Origin: Ficedula albicollis
Lineage: Eukaryota; Chordata; Aves; Passeriformes; Muscicapidae
Assembly (NCBI RefSeq): GCF_000247815.1
Contig: NC_021671.1
Coordinates: 27,375,162-27,439,161 of the forward strand
Direction of reading: 5' to 3'
DNA: 64,000 nucleotides
Shown: positions 1-15,050 of the stretch, one piece after another
Layout: every line of letters begins with the position of its first letter
Numbering within the stretch: position 1 is the stretch's first letter
Notes under the pieces: model-generated
Seen by the model: only the letters and a program-made list of their open reading frames with translations
Database searches by the model: none
What the model was told of the DNA's origin: nothing
Translations under genes and position numbers: made by a program

Positions 1-335
1 GCCACTCCTCATAGGACTTGTGCTCCAGACCCTTCCCCAGCTCCACTGCCCTTCTCTGGACACTCTCCAGCCCCTCAGTGTCTTTCTTGCAGTGAAGGGC
101 CCAGAACTGAATACAGGATTTGAGGAGTGGCCTCATCAGTGCTGAGTACAGGGGAACAATCCCTGGTCCTGCTGGCCACACTATTGCTGATACAGGCCAG
201 GTTGCCATTGGCCTTCTTGGCCACCTGGGCACTGCTGGCTCATGTTCAGACACTGTCAGCCAGCACCCCCAGGTCCCTTTCCACTGGGCAGCTTTCCAGC
301 CATGACCTTTCTGCACTGGCAACACCATGCAGGAT
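1..335 (-). mobile_element. CR1 LINE fragment, antisense
   Basis: The + strand matches the reverse complement of the 3' part of avian CR1 ORF2. Recognisable blocks are the 'ccagctccactgcccttctc' segment, the 'gaggagtggcctcatcagtg' segment, and the run through 'ggccttcttggccacctggg'. These encode the C-terminal part of the reverse transcriptase polyprotein on the minus strand. The copy starts before the window edge, has small deletions relative to the usual avian consensus (for example after 'caggggaacaatcc'), and cannot be functional. The open frames over it are by-products. Identification is by memory of the family consensus, not by a search. Confidence 0.88.
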
Positions 336-353
336 TAATAAAATTCCATCAGT

Positions 354-543
354 ATTCCTAGAATATTATCATAAAGCTGACTCTTTCTTTTTTTTTATTG
401 TCCCAAATATATATAGAATCATTTTGGCCTCTTCCTTTCATATGAGAAAATTCCTAGAATATTATCATAAAGCTGACTCTTCCATTTTTTTATTGTCCCA
501 AATATATATAGATTCATTTTGGCCTCTTCCTTTCATATGAGAA
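354..543. repeat. Two-copy tandem duplication, period about 96 bp
   Basis: The segment starting 'attcctagaatattatcata' at 354 recurs at 450, and both copies run to 'cctcttcctttcatatgaga'. They differ by a one-base length change in a T run and a few substitutions. The repeat begins just after the antisense CR1 piece and is AT-rich. No coding role is visible. Confidence 0.95.
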
Positions 544-3500
544 TCTTCACAACTTTAGTATCAGATTTTCCAGCATAATCAATCATGACAGCATCCTATA
601 AATCATATTAACACAAAGAATTATTTTTCCAGGGACTGAAGTGCCTACTAGATGCCAGAAAACTGTTCTTCCCTTCTTATTGTTTCCTTCCATCAGAGAT
701 TTACATTTGGTAAGTGATTCTGTAAATCTGTCCAAAAGTTTCATTGAGCTTGCATTCCTGGCTCTGTAATGCCTCTAAAGGCTGTGATCTCAAGCTAAGA
801 GCATCCTAGAAAGTCACTCCATTCCGCTGTCTACTGTGGAGACAGATTTTTGCTCATAGCACTTTTCCACAAGTAGGACCAAAATGGTGTTTTGAGGCAT
901 TTCTGGGGTCTCCTTTCTTGTTACTTAACATGCCAGATTATTTTGCTGATACAAAAGATTACTTTTACTGGACAGATTTGGAGAAAACAAGCTGTTTTGA
1001 CATATTTGATTGCTCCTGACTTCCCCTCCCATTTCAGTTTACTATTGTAGTTTAGGACAGTCTAAGGATTTGTTCACCCGTTGAACAAAAGCTAAAAAAT
1101 AATTATCATGTTATTTGGTATATTCTGCAGCTGCTACAACTGTAGTCCCCTACCTCACCCTTGTCAGGTTGGTGCTGAATCCTGCCCTGGAGCAGATCAT
1201 AACAAAAGTAATCCAAGTGTGACAGACATCATCAAATTATATATTGTTGATACCTACCTATCCCAAAGAACACACATTCAGGATTCTAAACATGAAAAGA
1301 GCACTATTATGCTGCTTTACAGCTACTTGCCCCTTACCACTGAACCAATACTACGTAGCTAAGGTCTAAGTAGCAAAGATACACCTCCTGTTTGCAATGT
1401 GCTGTGCAGTTCCAGGCTTTGATTTCTAAGACATAAATGTCAAGGGCACAAAAACTCAAGCACGATAAATCAATTGCCTCATATGTGCCTGCATCAGATG
1501 AACAATCCACTCAGGTCTGAGGGGAAAACATGCCAAATTTTCCAGCTTTTAATAAAAGCCTTGGCAGCCTATCAGCATAGAAAGAGTAACATTTAAGCTT
1601 ATAGAAAAAGGAAATGATATTTCATCAGAAAGCATTATTTTAGCCTCAGTCATGGAGGAAAGTTCATTGTCTTCACTTTTTCCTGACCAACATAACAGGC
1701 TACATAAAAAAGACATGTTAGGTTTTGTCAGCAGTGACTGAAACACCTGGAAACCCTGTACAGTGCAGGACATTATGCAGAACCATATCATTATATCACA
1801 AAAGGAGGAAAATTGCTGGGCAAAGAGCAAGCACAGTTATGTTCTTCTCGGCAAAACTAATACTTCAGTAAAAGCTGCAATACGTAGTATCTATATCAAG
1901 TAATAATGCTTGTGTACTGGAATAAGAGCATCTTTGAAAGTGTAATGGAAGTAGGGGGGTCTCACTATCTGCTGTTTCCTATTTTTCCACAAATTAATAT
2001 TAAATAAACATCCAGGCTTCTAGACAAGGCTTTCTAGTGCATTTCTAAAACATTATATGCATATGCAGCACCTCACTAGTTCTTTAGGCCTTTGAAGATG
2101 CCAATAGTTGAATTACTAAATGTTCTTTTCTTGCATTATTTAGTGAAGTTATTTTATAGCATTTTGTTTATGTGATGAACACAAGAATAAACCAAGTCAA
2201 TACTCATATTTCAAGCAGCTTCCGATTTCATGCAGTAAAAATGCCCAACCAAACTTTCACTGTAAAAAAAAAATCTTAAAAAAACCCCATCAAAATACTT
2301 CACTGATTCTCATTAAAGTCCAATTACCTGTTTACTTTCTGTATAAACACAGCTAAATATATCCTGATACCAGCAGATGCACAATTGTGAGATAAAATGT
2401 TGTTTGTTTGCTTTTAAAATTTTTCTGAGTGTAACATAGTATTCCCACAGCCTTCTTTTGCTTGCTGGGTATGAAACTGAATAGAAAGTCTGTGATTTAA
2501 CAAATGCTTTTATTGTCCAGGGTTTCAGTGCCATTAAGAGCTTTTCTAAAAACTACAGAGCTGTAATGGGGCCATCCAAATTCTCTTTAGGCTCACTAGC
2601 ATAAAGCATACTGGCAGCAGTCTACTCATGGAACTCAGACAACATATGCTGCTTCTTGACTAAAATTAGCTTTTATGTCCCATAACTGTAACACTTAAGG
2701 GATATGTAATACACTGTAGTAATACTGTTTCAGCTTCTGTATTACAATCCTTTTTTTAGCAGTGAGTTTGTCTCTACAAATGGTGTAATTCATATGTATC
2801 TGCATTGCATCACTCTGTTTATGTGCTCTATATACAAATTGTAATGCTTCAGCCACTGGGCTATGCATTACTAGAAAGGTGCCATGATTTTATATTACTC
2901 TGTCTATGTGTGTGTATACAGTGACTAGTACTAAAGGGCATCACTGTAATCATGCTGATAAACAGAAAAAAGGAGTTCGTATGCATGTGGCCATGTACAC
3001 ATTTATAAATACCTATGTCAGGAATTAATTGATAAAAGCTACCCACCTTTGCTCTCTCTATTCCCTTCCCCTCATCTCTCCTCTCTCTGGCTAGCAGATG
3101 CCCAAGACTTGGTCAATTTTTTTCATAAGACTTTGCTCCTGTCTTCACTGTCACCACTCCTCAAGCTCAAAGCAGCTCTACAGAAATGCAAGAAGCCATT
3201 CAGATTGATTCAGTGTGATGATCATTAGGAGAAAATTAATCTGTCACCCACGTGCCAGTCCACCAACATCAATGGGACTGCACAGTACCCAGCAAAGATG
3301 AGAAGGCAGTCTAAGGGCTAAGTATTTCAAGGAAGGATTCCCTGACTCACGACCTTAAAGCATGGAAACCTTCATAAATCACTTATCCCTCTACTGGGTT
3401 CTTAATATCTTGCCTTTGATGATGATGATGAGCCATCTTCTCTTTCCAAAAGAGAAGGAAGTGCATAGCAGGGAAGAGTGGAAAAGTTGACATTTCCCTC

Positions 3501-6500
3501 ACTCCCCTCTCTAATCAATATGGAAAACTACAGCAAAAATTTGAAATTCCTCTTTGCTCATGTGCTTCTCAGTATAGAGGAGGCAAAGTAGTTGCTAATT
3601 GTAGAACTCAATTTCAACAGCACTATGAAAACACGAACAAACTCTCCCCTATTCAGCTATAAATCAATACCCATTATAGGACTCATTCTGGAAATGTCAC
3701 ACAGGCACATGCACTCCCCAGTTTAGATGCACCAGGGCAGGCTTGTGCCACTCAGGACAGAACTCCTACTTTATGTGGCTTTGAATCACAGCTCCATCTC
3801 CATACTTAGGAAACTTCAGCTCCATTCATCTTTCTGCAGTAACACTGAAAATCATTTGTAATGGTGGCCTAATTTTAGGCAGTAAACTGCCAGTAAACAA
3901 TTATTTTAGGAAGCAAAAGAAAGAGGCATACTGAGAAAGTCAGATCATTTTTATTCTCTCCTTTCACCTGGGGATGATAAAGCACTAGCTGTAGAGGATA
4001 CCAACCATGCACTTGTCACAGCTGGGCCTTTCCTTTCCAGCACCAGCCAGCTTTGCAGAAGCTGTAGTATCAAAATGGGGCAAAGCAACACCAGCCTTAA
4101 CTGTCTTAAAATCAGTCAACACTGAATGGCTGCTGCAGGACTGCCCTAGTAGGCATGTTTATTCACAGAGTACCAAACAGTGTTGGTGGCACTTAATCAT
4201 AGTGCTTAGCTTACTACTGATACATCTCTCTGAAATGCTTTCTGGTCATATTATCCATCTCCACTCTAAGTTCACTGCTATTCAACATCAGTTCCCCTGG
4301 ATTAATTCCCAGCTAAGGATATTTTTTTCTGCCCCACATTTCTGGACACTAGAAAGTCAAACCTGTTAGCAGCTTCTGCCTGGGTCCAGCAGAGACCTCC
4401 GCCTGTTGACAAGGTGGTAACAGATGTCCCTTGCCAGGACAGCCCACTCCAGCAAACAGGCTCTTCAGGTTAGAACACAAACTCAGGAAGAGCTTTGGTT
4501 TGCCTGTCAGAGCTTAGGACCAGTTACATGGAAACAAGAGCTTCCTCAGAACAAGCCACCTCAGTCTGCACAGACTGAACATCTCAGGGAAAACTGCTGC
4601 TTTGCAAACTACAGCCCCTTGATAGAACCTTTCCTGTGCCAGCCTTTTCACCCCGTGTAGATGTTGATTCCTCTTCCTTCCTACTCAGCTGTAAGTCAGG
4701 TGGGCTTCCTCTCAGAGCTGATGGCTTTGGGAAGGATCATGACGAGGCATGGATGCCATCACTACTTTTATTACTCCTTTTCTATTTAGCACACAATCCT
4801 TATGCCCATTACATGAAATAAAGACACTCACAGAGAAAAAACAAACTTGCAGTAGAGCAAAAGCACACACACAGTGTCTGTGGGCAAGCTACTTTCATAG
4901 TCACACAAATCTACCTCCACACCCTCAGAAAGCCACACAAATTTTGTTATGCTTATAAAACTTATGCAGACCAGAGTTAATCTTGCCAATTTATACATCT
5001 GTCCACAGAGAATATGAGCCTGGCTCCCCTTCCTGCTCCCCTCTAGAGGATTTAAATGTGTGGAATGTTAAAGGAGAATATGGAATTGAAACTTCCGTAA
5101 TTACATATAATATAGAGATATTTTACAAGATAATAGGCTATGTTCTGGAGAGGAAAAAAAAAGACAATGAAAATGCTAATATAATTTTTATTTTTGCCTT
5201 TTTATGCAACTAATTTATATCTTTATAAACCCTTTTGTAAAAATGTAAAGGTTTGTGATAATACATCTGTTGGGAGGCAACATTCTTCCTGGAATTATTG
5301 CCTACTTAAATAAAGCGATTTTTCTTAATATGCAAATGTCAATTGGAACAAACTTGTAACACCAACTATATTAAAATTAAAATATTAAAACAGGCAAACT
5401 CTTACATGAAAAAAAAGAGCAATGGCTGTGGCTGTTACACATTTCCCAGCAAGTGACATGATGGAATTGAGCGTTGTCATGGTTGAAAGCTTCGGGGATC
5501 TCACACACTTCATTGACTCCATCTACAAAATGCTAAGTCTCACCACGTTCCCTCACAGCAAGATTCCCAGTCCACAAAACGCTCATCATGCCCAGCCTCT
5601 GCAGTGCTCAAGGAGATGAGACAGACATAGCTGCAGTAAGGGAAAACATAGCAGCATCTTAAAGAACTACCACTCAGTTGAATAAGCTGTCACCGTAAAA
5701 GCTCTTTTGATACTTGCTGAAGGCAGATGAAAAAACCATGTACAGACCACTAATACTGAGCACATGGCCAAAAATCACTGAAAATATGTATTGAAATACT
5801 GATTTTTTTGTTGTTGTTGTTAATCTGAGAGGAAATGCTGATGCTTTTTGGACAGTGGAAATGAAAGAGTTGCAGTCTGTGTCATTGTCACCTGGGATTT
5901 ACCTCCAGGAAAAAGAATGGACTGTAGCCATCCTACTTCCATCCCTACTGCCTGTGGGGGATCATCAGGAGGTGTGAAGGGGTCAAGGAAGGACTCCATT
6001 TTGGACATTCCTCTGCCACCACCTCTTCACTACCATGTCCACTCCCAGCCCTTGAGCATACAGCTTCCAAGAATAACAAAGAGGGAAGGAAAGAGAGAAC
6101 GATGCAAAGATACATGGGCCATGGGACAAGTCAGAATGTCCTAGGCTGCAGTGCTGTGTCCCATTCTTAGGAATTTGTCCTCCAGCTAGCTGAAACTTTC
6201 AAACTGGAAAATCTGATGACTGCATGACTGCATCATTATTATCTAAGTGAAAGGCTCGTTTTTGTAGTGTTTAATATTTCTGGTACTTTATGTATTGATT
6301 TGTAGTTACTCATGCTTCCTAAATAAACAGTTATAAAGCAAATTGAACACAGTCAGGAGAAAAAACAGATATTCTTGAGAAACCTGAACCACAGCTTTTT
6401 TTGAAGCCCAGAATGCTGATATTGCTATATTTAGTGCCTTATTAGTCGGGAAAGAGCAAACCACTAAAAGATTTCTTCCAGCTTCGATTGAATGCTACAT

Positions 6501-7264
6501 CAAAACAAAAGTAATTTTACAGATGATATTAAAGTAGCCAGAAAGTGATATCCTTATTATTTACTACCCTTTCAGAGGATCAGCTGCTTGCTTTTATGGC
6601 TATGAAGTACTGTCAAAAAGTATTTCCTAGCATTATGATAAATACTAGTTGTACTAACTATTTCATGGTTATTTACTAATTATTTCATGGTTATTACCTA
6701 ACATGGAATAATGTTAGGAATTCTGGCTCTTAAAAAAAAAGTTATCTCTTTTTTCTTGATAGTTGGGGGGGGGAGGAGAAGTAGCCTCAAGACATGCAAT
6801 TTTTTTGGAATTTGACAGCTTCATAGTGTAGAACTACTATGTGTAGTAGTTAGACTGTCTGATCAGAAATCAGAAAATCAGAAATCAGAAAAAAAAGTAT
6901 GTTAAGGTGGGAACAAGACCTGTGAAGTGCTATCAAAATAAAATAGCAAAATAATGTGCTTGTCCCTTTAAGATACCAAAAATAAACCACAATATTTTGC
7001 TCATCTAAATCCTGATGCTGCACTCAGCTCTACAGTCACAGGAGTCTGACTGTGGGGAGTTCTCTGCTGGATCGAAGCACTGAGGTGTAAAATAGAGACA
7101 TAAGGCAAGACTAACATTAATGCAAATCCAAAGTGAAGAGAACACAAAGTTCACAAAGCACCAAGGACAGAATATTATTCACAATACCCATAGACTCCAG
7201 CACTTTCCTTTCTTCTGTTTATTTGCTGATCATTTGTATCTTTCTTCTCTTTGATTGTGCATAG
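544..7264. other. AT-rich non-coding sequence, nothing recognised
   Basis: I see no gene, RNA gene or recognisable mobile element here. Short open frames (for example near 4.0-4.4 kb and 5.85-6.14 kb) have no domain or repetitive homology I recognise, and their composition matches the surrounding DNA. Minor features are a (GAT)n-like run near 3,415, a G9 run near 6,764 and a small 'cagaaat' repeat cluster near 6,865-6,890. This is probably intergenic DNA upstream of the CpG block at 11.5 kb. Confidence 0.6.
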
Positions 7265-7339
7265 CTGCCACTAATGAGGTTTGTCACTATTCCAACAACA
7301 AATATCTCTGGAGGTACTTGTGAGTGAATGAGAAAGCAG
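7265..7339 (+). other. Exon-like segment with good splice signals, unconfirmed
   Basis: A pyrimidine-rich tract ending 'tttgattgtgcatag' precedes 7265, and 'gaaagcag|gtgagtg', a near-ideal 5' splice site, follows 7339. An alternative donor lies at 7319|7320. All three frames contain stops before the distal donor; two frames are open to the proximal donor. I recognise no peptide. It could be a non-coding RNA exon or a chance pairing of splice-like sequences, since nothing else suggests + strand transcription left of 11 kb. Confidence 0.15.
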
Positions 7340-10300
7340 GTGAGTGAACAAGGAAGTAAATGGAAAATCACATTAGTAACCATAGCAGCCAACAGCATTT
7401 CATCCCAGGAGAAGCTTCCTCTGGTGGAGGCTGGGCTTCCTCTTTATGAGTTTCATACTCTGTTTCACAGTGATGGGGCAAGACTTCCAAATGGTCCATG
7501 TGATTGTTCTGTGTCACTAGTAAGATCTCCTTGACTCCTGTGCCTTTTCTGATGAAGAGGATTACTTTGCAGCAGCCAGGGACTGGATCTCTTGCATCAG
7601 GTAAAGCAGATGAACAAATCCTGGTTGTAATTGCAGTTGATTGCCTGAGCTGGCAGAAGATGGCAGCCAAATTATTTTAACTGATGTGCATTTGTTTGAT
7701 TGCATCTGTTTAGAAGCCATACTCTGTTTTTTTAGAGGATTTTGTTAAGAAACTATTTAACAAAGGTCACCTTTGTTAGCAAGGATGTGGGAATTGCATG
7801 CTGTCATAATGACAGTGCATTTAGCTTTTGACTATAAGAGAAGTTATGCATTATTGCCAGAGGTCAGAAACACATAGGTCAAAGAGTCAGAAATGTCTCT
7901 CTTTCACACATTTTTTTTTCTGGAAAAAAACCCAGATCTAGACAAAGAAAGTCAAGCAGGAGTGAAGTGATCTTCAATGTCCAGTGCTTTTTTGAGTCTC
8001 TGTCCTTTGGGCTACTCTACTTCTACTAAAATCATCATCAGAGTGGTTTGATGCTGGTCATTTTACTTGCTTTGTCTTCACCTTCAATTTGTTATCTGTC
8101 CTGGGCAGGTAAGGTGTCAGAGTTCCACAGTAACTGTTAATTATATTCTTCTTCAAATGAAGTACATCCGTCACAAACTCCAGGCAGTGAAATCTTTATA
8201 ACATAAAGCATATTTCAGAATTATTGTTGGTATCTCTTTTCACAAAGAATATTCAGAAGGATCTGAGAAAGTGCTATTTCAATAGATCAAAACTACAAAC
8301 ATGTTTACTGAGGGAATAATTTCTCTTATTAGTACAAATTAACTAGTTTAAATATATGGTGACTCAAGAATAAGAAGTTGCTCTTTTCATTAACTTTTCA
8401 GAAATATAACAGATGGAGAGACACAATTAGTAAATTATATATTTATAGGGGAAAAGCCAGGAACACTTCAGAATAAACAATTTCACTCAAAGCACATACT
8501 AATTTCTCAAGCAGATAAGCTGCATACAATTTACATCTTTTCAATCTCTGCCATTTCCCATTCCTCACACTATTCTCACACATGCTCAAGTCAACTCTTA
8601 TCACCTACATACAGTTTTTTCAGGAAGTATTTAGTAACTTTGGCCAGACCTACTAGAGGTAAATAGTCCTTTCCATAAGAAGCAGGAACCTAAACAGATG
8701 TTAAACTAAAATCTACAACAAGAAGCCTCTGATGTCTACCATGTTATCCATTTATACTGCATCACCAGCATGCCTGTGAGAACTGTGGCCCTTTATTGGA
8801 GCCCAGCTTTAAATCCTGCCTTCTCACCTTCCAAAATCAAGTTGGACTAAACTGCAAAATATCTATTGCTGCCTCAAGAAGGAATCCAGCATGTCGTGAG
8901 CTGCTGCCCTTGGACTAGTCTCAACATTTTCACTGCAATTGTGAAATGGAGTAACTTAATAAGGGTTGCAAAGTAACAGAAAATACAGTGGTACATAAGA
9001 AAAGTGAATCTTTTGCACACTAGCATATTCACCTTGATTTCTAATGCTATTTAAACAATGAGCATGATGTTTCAAGCTCAGCTGTACTGGCACAGTGAGT
9101 AAATCAGAAGGGGTGTGAGATTCTGTGGGAAGTAGTAAGATCTAGAGAACGTGGTAGTTAAGCTGGGCAAGTAAGAGTATCCTGAAAGGCCAGTAATGGA
9201 TCACAAGGAATCAATCAGAAGAATAGGAAGGAGAAACAGAGAGCAGTAGAACAGGAGGTCAAATCTGCAGTTAGAAAAGACACAAGAAATTTAGAAAATA
9301 CAGCATAGAGGTAATTTTAGGAATTTTTAAAATGAGAAATGGGGAATTAAATAATTGTGATGGCATGTTCAAAGACAAAGATGATTAGTTTAATGAATTG
9401 CTTAAAAGTGAAACATTGCATAATAGGCAGAACAGATCCATGACCAATAAGATCAAGACTCCTCATTTGGCTTGACTGCTAAGCCACAACGTGGCCTTTA
9501 GCAGGTCACTTTAGGATAGATCCAATAAAGGACTCAGGCACCTTAAGCCTGACTTATGCAGATTGATGTACCTAAGCCTAAAAGTGTGACCTCAACACCC
9601 TCTCCAGTTGCACACTGACCCTGGAGAAGCTTGTCACTCCCAAAGTCAGACGTATGTGCTGTGCAGTGCTCCCTGCACAAACACAGCTCAGTTGGCAAGG
9701 TCCTGTGCCAACTTTCAGTGTCCTACCAGTGCTCTCTTCTGGGTTGCACGTTTAGTGCCCTTTTTGTGGAAATATGGGCACAATGGACTAATTAATGTAG
9801 GCTGGGATTTCACCTCAGTATGTGCCCAGAACCCAGCAGTGCTGCTTTTCACTCTTTTTCCTGGCAGTGCAGGGAAGGGCAGAAAAATGTCTCAGCTTTG
9901 CTTGAGCAGCAGCCTGGAAATGGCTGCATGTGATCATGTGTGTCCTTTCCTGGACTCAAAGAGTCAGTGAGGACAGGAGCTTTGGTCCCCTTTTCACCTC
10001 AGGGAAAGCAGCCAGCCTACACCTATGAGTGGCTGCCAGGCTCTGGATCTGAGGAAAATGCTTCTTGCAGCCCCACCTTGGTTACCCAAGCTGAGGAGCC
10101 AGCAAGGAGTTCAGAAATATCTCCATGATGGTCATGCTCAGAACTGAACTGTTAACTGCTCCCAGCTCAGCAGGTGAACTTCCTTCCCTTCAGAGATGCT
10201 CTGTGCCCTGCACCAAATAATGCGAGCACGGCACAAGGACACACTTAATGACGTGAAAAAAATACATTGTGGCATCTGGATGAAAGAAACTACTGAAAGT

Positions 10301-11450
10301 ATTAAAAGAAAGAAAACTTCAGAAAGCAACTTTCTGCCTAATTTGAAAATTTGCTTTCACTCCAAATCCCAATGTCATTAAAAAGATTGGATTGATTAAA
10401 TGGTCCTGTTCGAGTAAAAGCAGAATAACTTGAAAAAATATTTAAAAAATATGAATACTCTATAAGTTCTTTTAAATTGGAATAGCTAGACAGAGAAGGG
10501 TGATAAAAAGCAATGAAAACAATTTCCTGTTACAGCTTTGCAATCTGTTTGTTTTGAAACTATCTTAATGAACTTTATGTTCATTAAGTTCTTCAGGAAT
10601 TTTTTTCTTGATAATAAACTAGTTTCCTGAAAACTGATGACATGCACACATAATATTATTTTAACATGTAACTGTTCTTGTAAATGAACAGAAAATAAAG
10701 TAGTTTTGTGTTAACTCATGCAGGACTGCTAATTTTGAGAAAAAATTTCTGTTGTTTCATGGATTTTTATTTCCACCTTTCCATTTCAGTGATAATTTCT
10801 TGAAACTGAAATGCAAGTTTAGAAACCTGTCACAAAAGTGTTAGGTCTGTAAACAAGAGCATGAAAATGGGAGGTGCTGCAAAATGAATATAAATTATTA
10901 GTCGTAACCAAGATGAAAATTGGGGTCTAGACCAATGTCCCTTTAGAGTTTGAAGAGCAACATTAGCTTGACCACAGTGCACTTAGTGTACATTAAATTA
11001 CATATTTTGCAATCTAACCAGCAATAAAAACTGCTGAATTTATAAAATGCACCTACATTAATCAAGGTGACCTGTAAAGAAGCAGTCATATGTTCTTCCT
11101 CTTAGTATTTATGCTCTGATCTTGAATAGTCCAATTTCTATTTTTTCTACGTGTTTGTTGTATTAGAAATTTGTACATTCTTTGTGGTAGGATATTTGAT
11201 GGTGCCCAGAGAACTACGTAATTGTGACAAAACGAAAACCAAAATAAGCAAATACTTCATTGTTTTAGCTATGAACTAATAAGGGACAGCTTATGCGACT
11301 GCTGCCAAAGAAGGTAATGGATTTTCATTAACATAAAATTATGATTTTGTTAAAATCGACTTCTTTAGTAAAAGACTGAATTTTATAAAATTAGTGAGTT
11401 TCTATTAATTTTTGAGAAAGTATTTGGTTTAGAACCTTCACTTTATATGA
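7340..11450. other. AT-rich non-coding sequence, nothing recognised
   Basis: No gene was recognised. The stretch at about 9.6-10.2 kb is somewhat less AT-rich and has open frames of 120 and 62 codons, but no motif or family is visible; an old LTR-type element is possible but unsupported. A short perfect hairpin lies at 10,564-10,588. From about 11.2 kb isolated CpGs become more frequent, marking the shore of the CpG block to the right. Confidence 0.55.
10564..10588. repeat. Small perfect hairpin
   Basis: Ten-base arms 'cttaatgaac' and 'gttcattaag' flank a 5-nt loop. It lies in AT-rich non-coding DNA without a following T-run context that would suggest a specific role, and it may be a chance palindrome. 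Confidence 0.6.
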
Positions 11451-11593
11451 AGTTGTACAGAGTAATCTGAGACGACGTACAAGATTCCTGCAAACTTGAG
11501 CGAGCTCCTCGGTATGAATGGCATGAAAAAACAACAGCTGCAGAAAACAAAGGCATAAGTACCTAAAAGGTGTTGTCTCAGGCATTTAGGGGG

Positions 11594-11609
11594 AAAAAAA
11601 AAAAAAAAA
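11594..11609. repeat. A16 run between G runs
   Basis: Sixteen A residues sit between five G and four G residues. It is a simple homopolymer cluster about 180 bp before the first long C run. Confidence 0.9.
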
Positions 11610-11788
11610 GGGGAATAATGATAAGCTTCTGCTACTCTTTCGTGCGCATTTGTAGCCGAGTTCTGCTTATCCCTTTAGCTACCAGCAAGTAATTTCTCCA
11701 GTTTGCGGGTTGAGCAGGGCTGTGATGTCCGGGCACAGGGGCTCCTCATCAGTTCTGCCGCGCGTTACCAGCGGGGTCGCCGTCACTC

Positions 11789-12944
<1,156 letters not shown>

Positions 12945-13104
12945 GTGAGGGCGGCGCAGGGATCGCCCACGGCCGCTCCCAGCGCTCCCCGTGTCCGCCC
13001 AGGAGCGCCCGTCGTCTCGCCCCGCTGCTCCCCGTGTCGCTTCCTGGCTCTCCCTAGGGTTCCCAGCAACGCGCCCTGGATCCATCCCGTGCCCCATGGT
13101 CCCC
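12945..13104. other. GC-rich interval after the candidate donor
   Basis: This sequence is rich in C and CpG and contains no recognisable coding or regulatory unit beyond the general CpG-island character. If the donor at 12,944 is used, this is the start of intron 1. Confidence 0.5.
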
Positions 13105-13178
13105 CTGCCCATGGCGGGGTTTGGAACTAGCTCATCTTTAAGGTCCCTTCCAGCCCAGCCCACCCCATTCCATAGTTG
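13105..13178 (+). mobile_element. CR1 LINE 3' end fragment
   Basis: The stretch from 'ctgcccatggcggggtttgg' through 'catctttaaggtcccttcca' to 'cattccata' matches the well-known 3' terminus of avian CR1 in sense orientation. It is a short 5'-truncated copy embedded in the CpG-rich block between the two C runs. The tail is somewhat diverged from the usual 8-bp terminal repeats. Confidence 0.85.
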
Positions 13179-13450
13179 GGAGTACTCCCAGCATCGTTCC
13201 CTGACTCCCCTCAGTGCTCCCAGTTCGCTCCCAGCATCACTCCCTGGCTTCCACTCCGCGCTCTCCTGCCGTCCCACTTCTTCCAGTATCGCTTCGTGGT
13301 TATCCTCAGTGTTCCCAGTTCCCTTCCCACTACTCCCAGTGCCACTCCCTGGCTCTCCACCAGTGCTCCCAGTCCCTCCCAACGCTCCCAATTTTACTCC
13401 CGGTGCTGTCCCTTCCCTGCAGTATCGCTCTCTCCAGTGCTGCCAGCACA
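13179..13450. repeat. Degenerate C-rich minisatellite, unit roughly 45 bp
   Basis: Repeated phrases such as 'ctcccagcatcgttccctg', 'cagtgctcccagtt', 'ccagtatcgct' and 'cactccctggct' recur about five times in the same order, giving a diverged unit of roughly 40-50 bp. The CCCAGT/CAGTATC theme resembles minisatellites common in songbird genomes (recollection, not a search). It follows the CR1 3' end directly and explains the open frames in this interval. Confidence 0.7.

Positions 13451-15050
<1,600 letters not shown>

Noticed and set aside
7439..7605. Exon-like segment with acceptor 'tctgtttcacag' and donor 'gcatcag|gtaaag'
   Set aside because: All frames contain stops, and nothing suggests transcription in this direction left of the CpG block.
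9600..10130. Less AT-rich stretch with a 120-codon frame, considered as an LTR or retroviral remnant
   Set aside because: No paired terminal repeats, primer-binding site, polypurine tract or retroviral motif could be seen.
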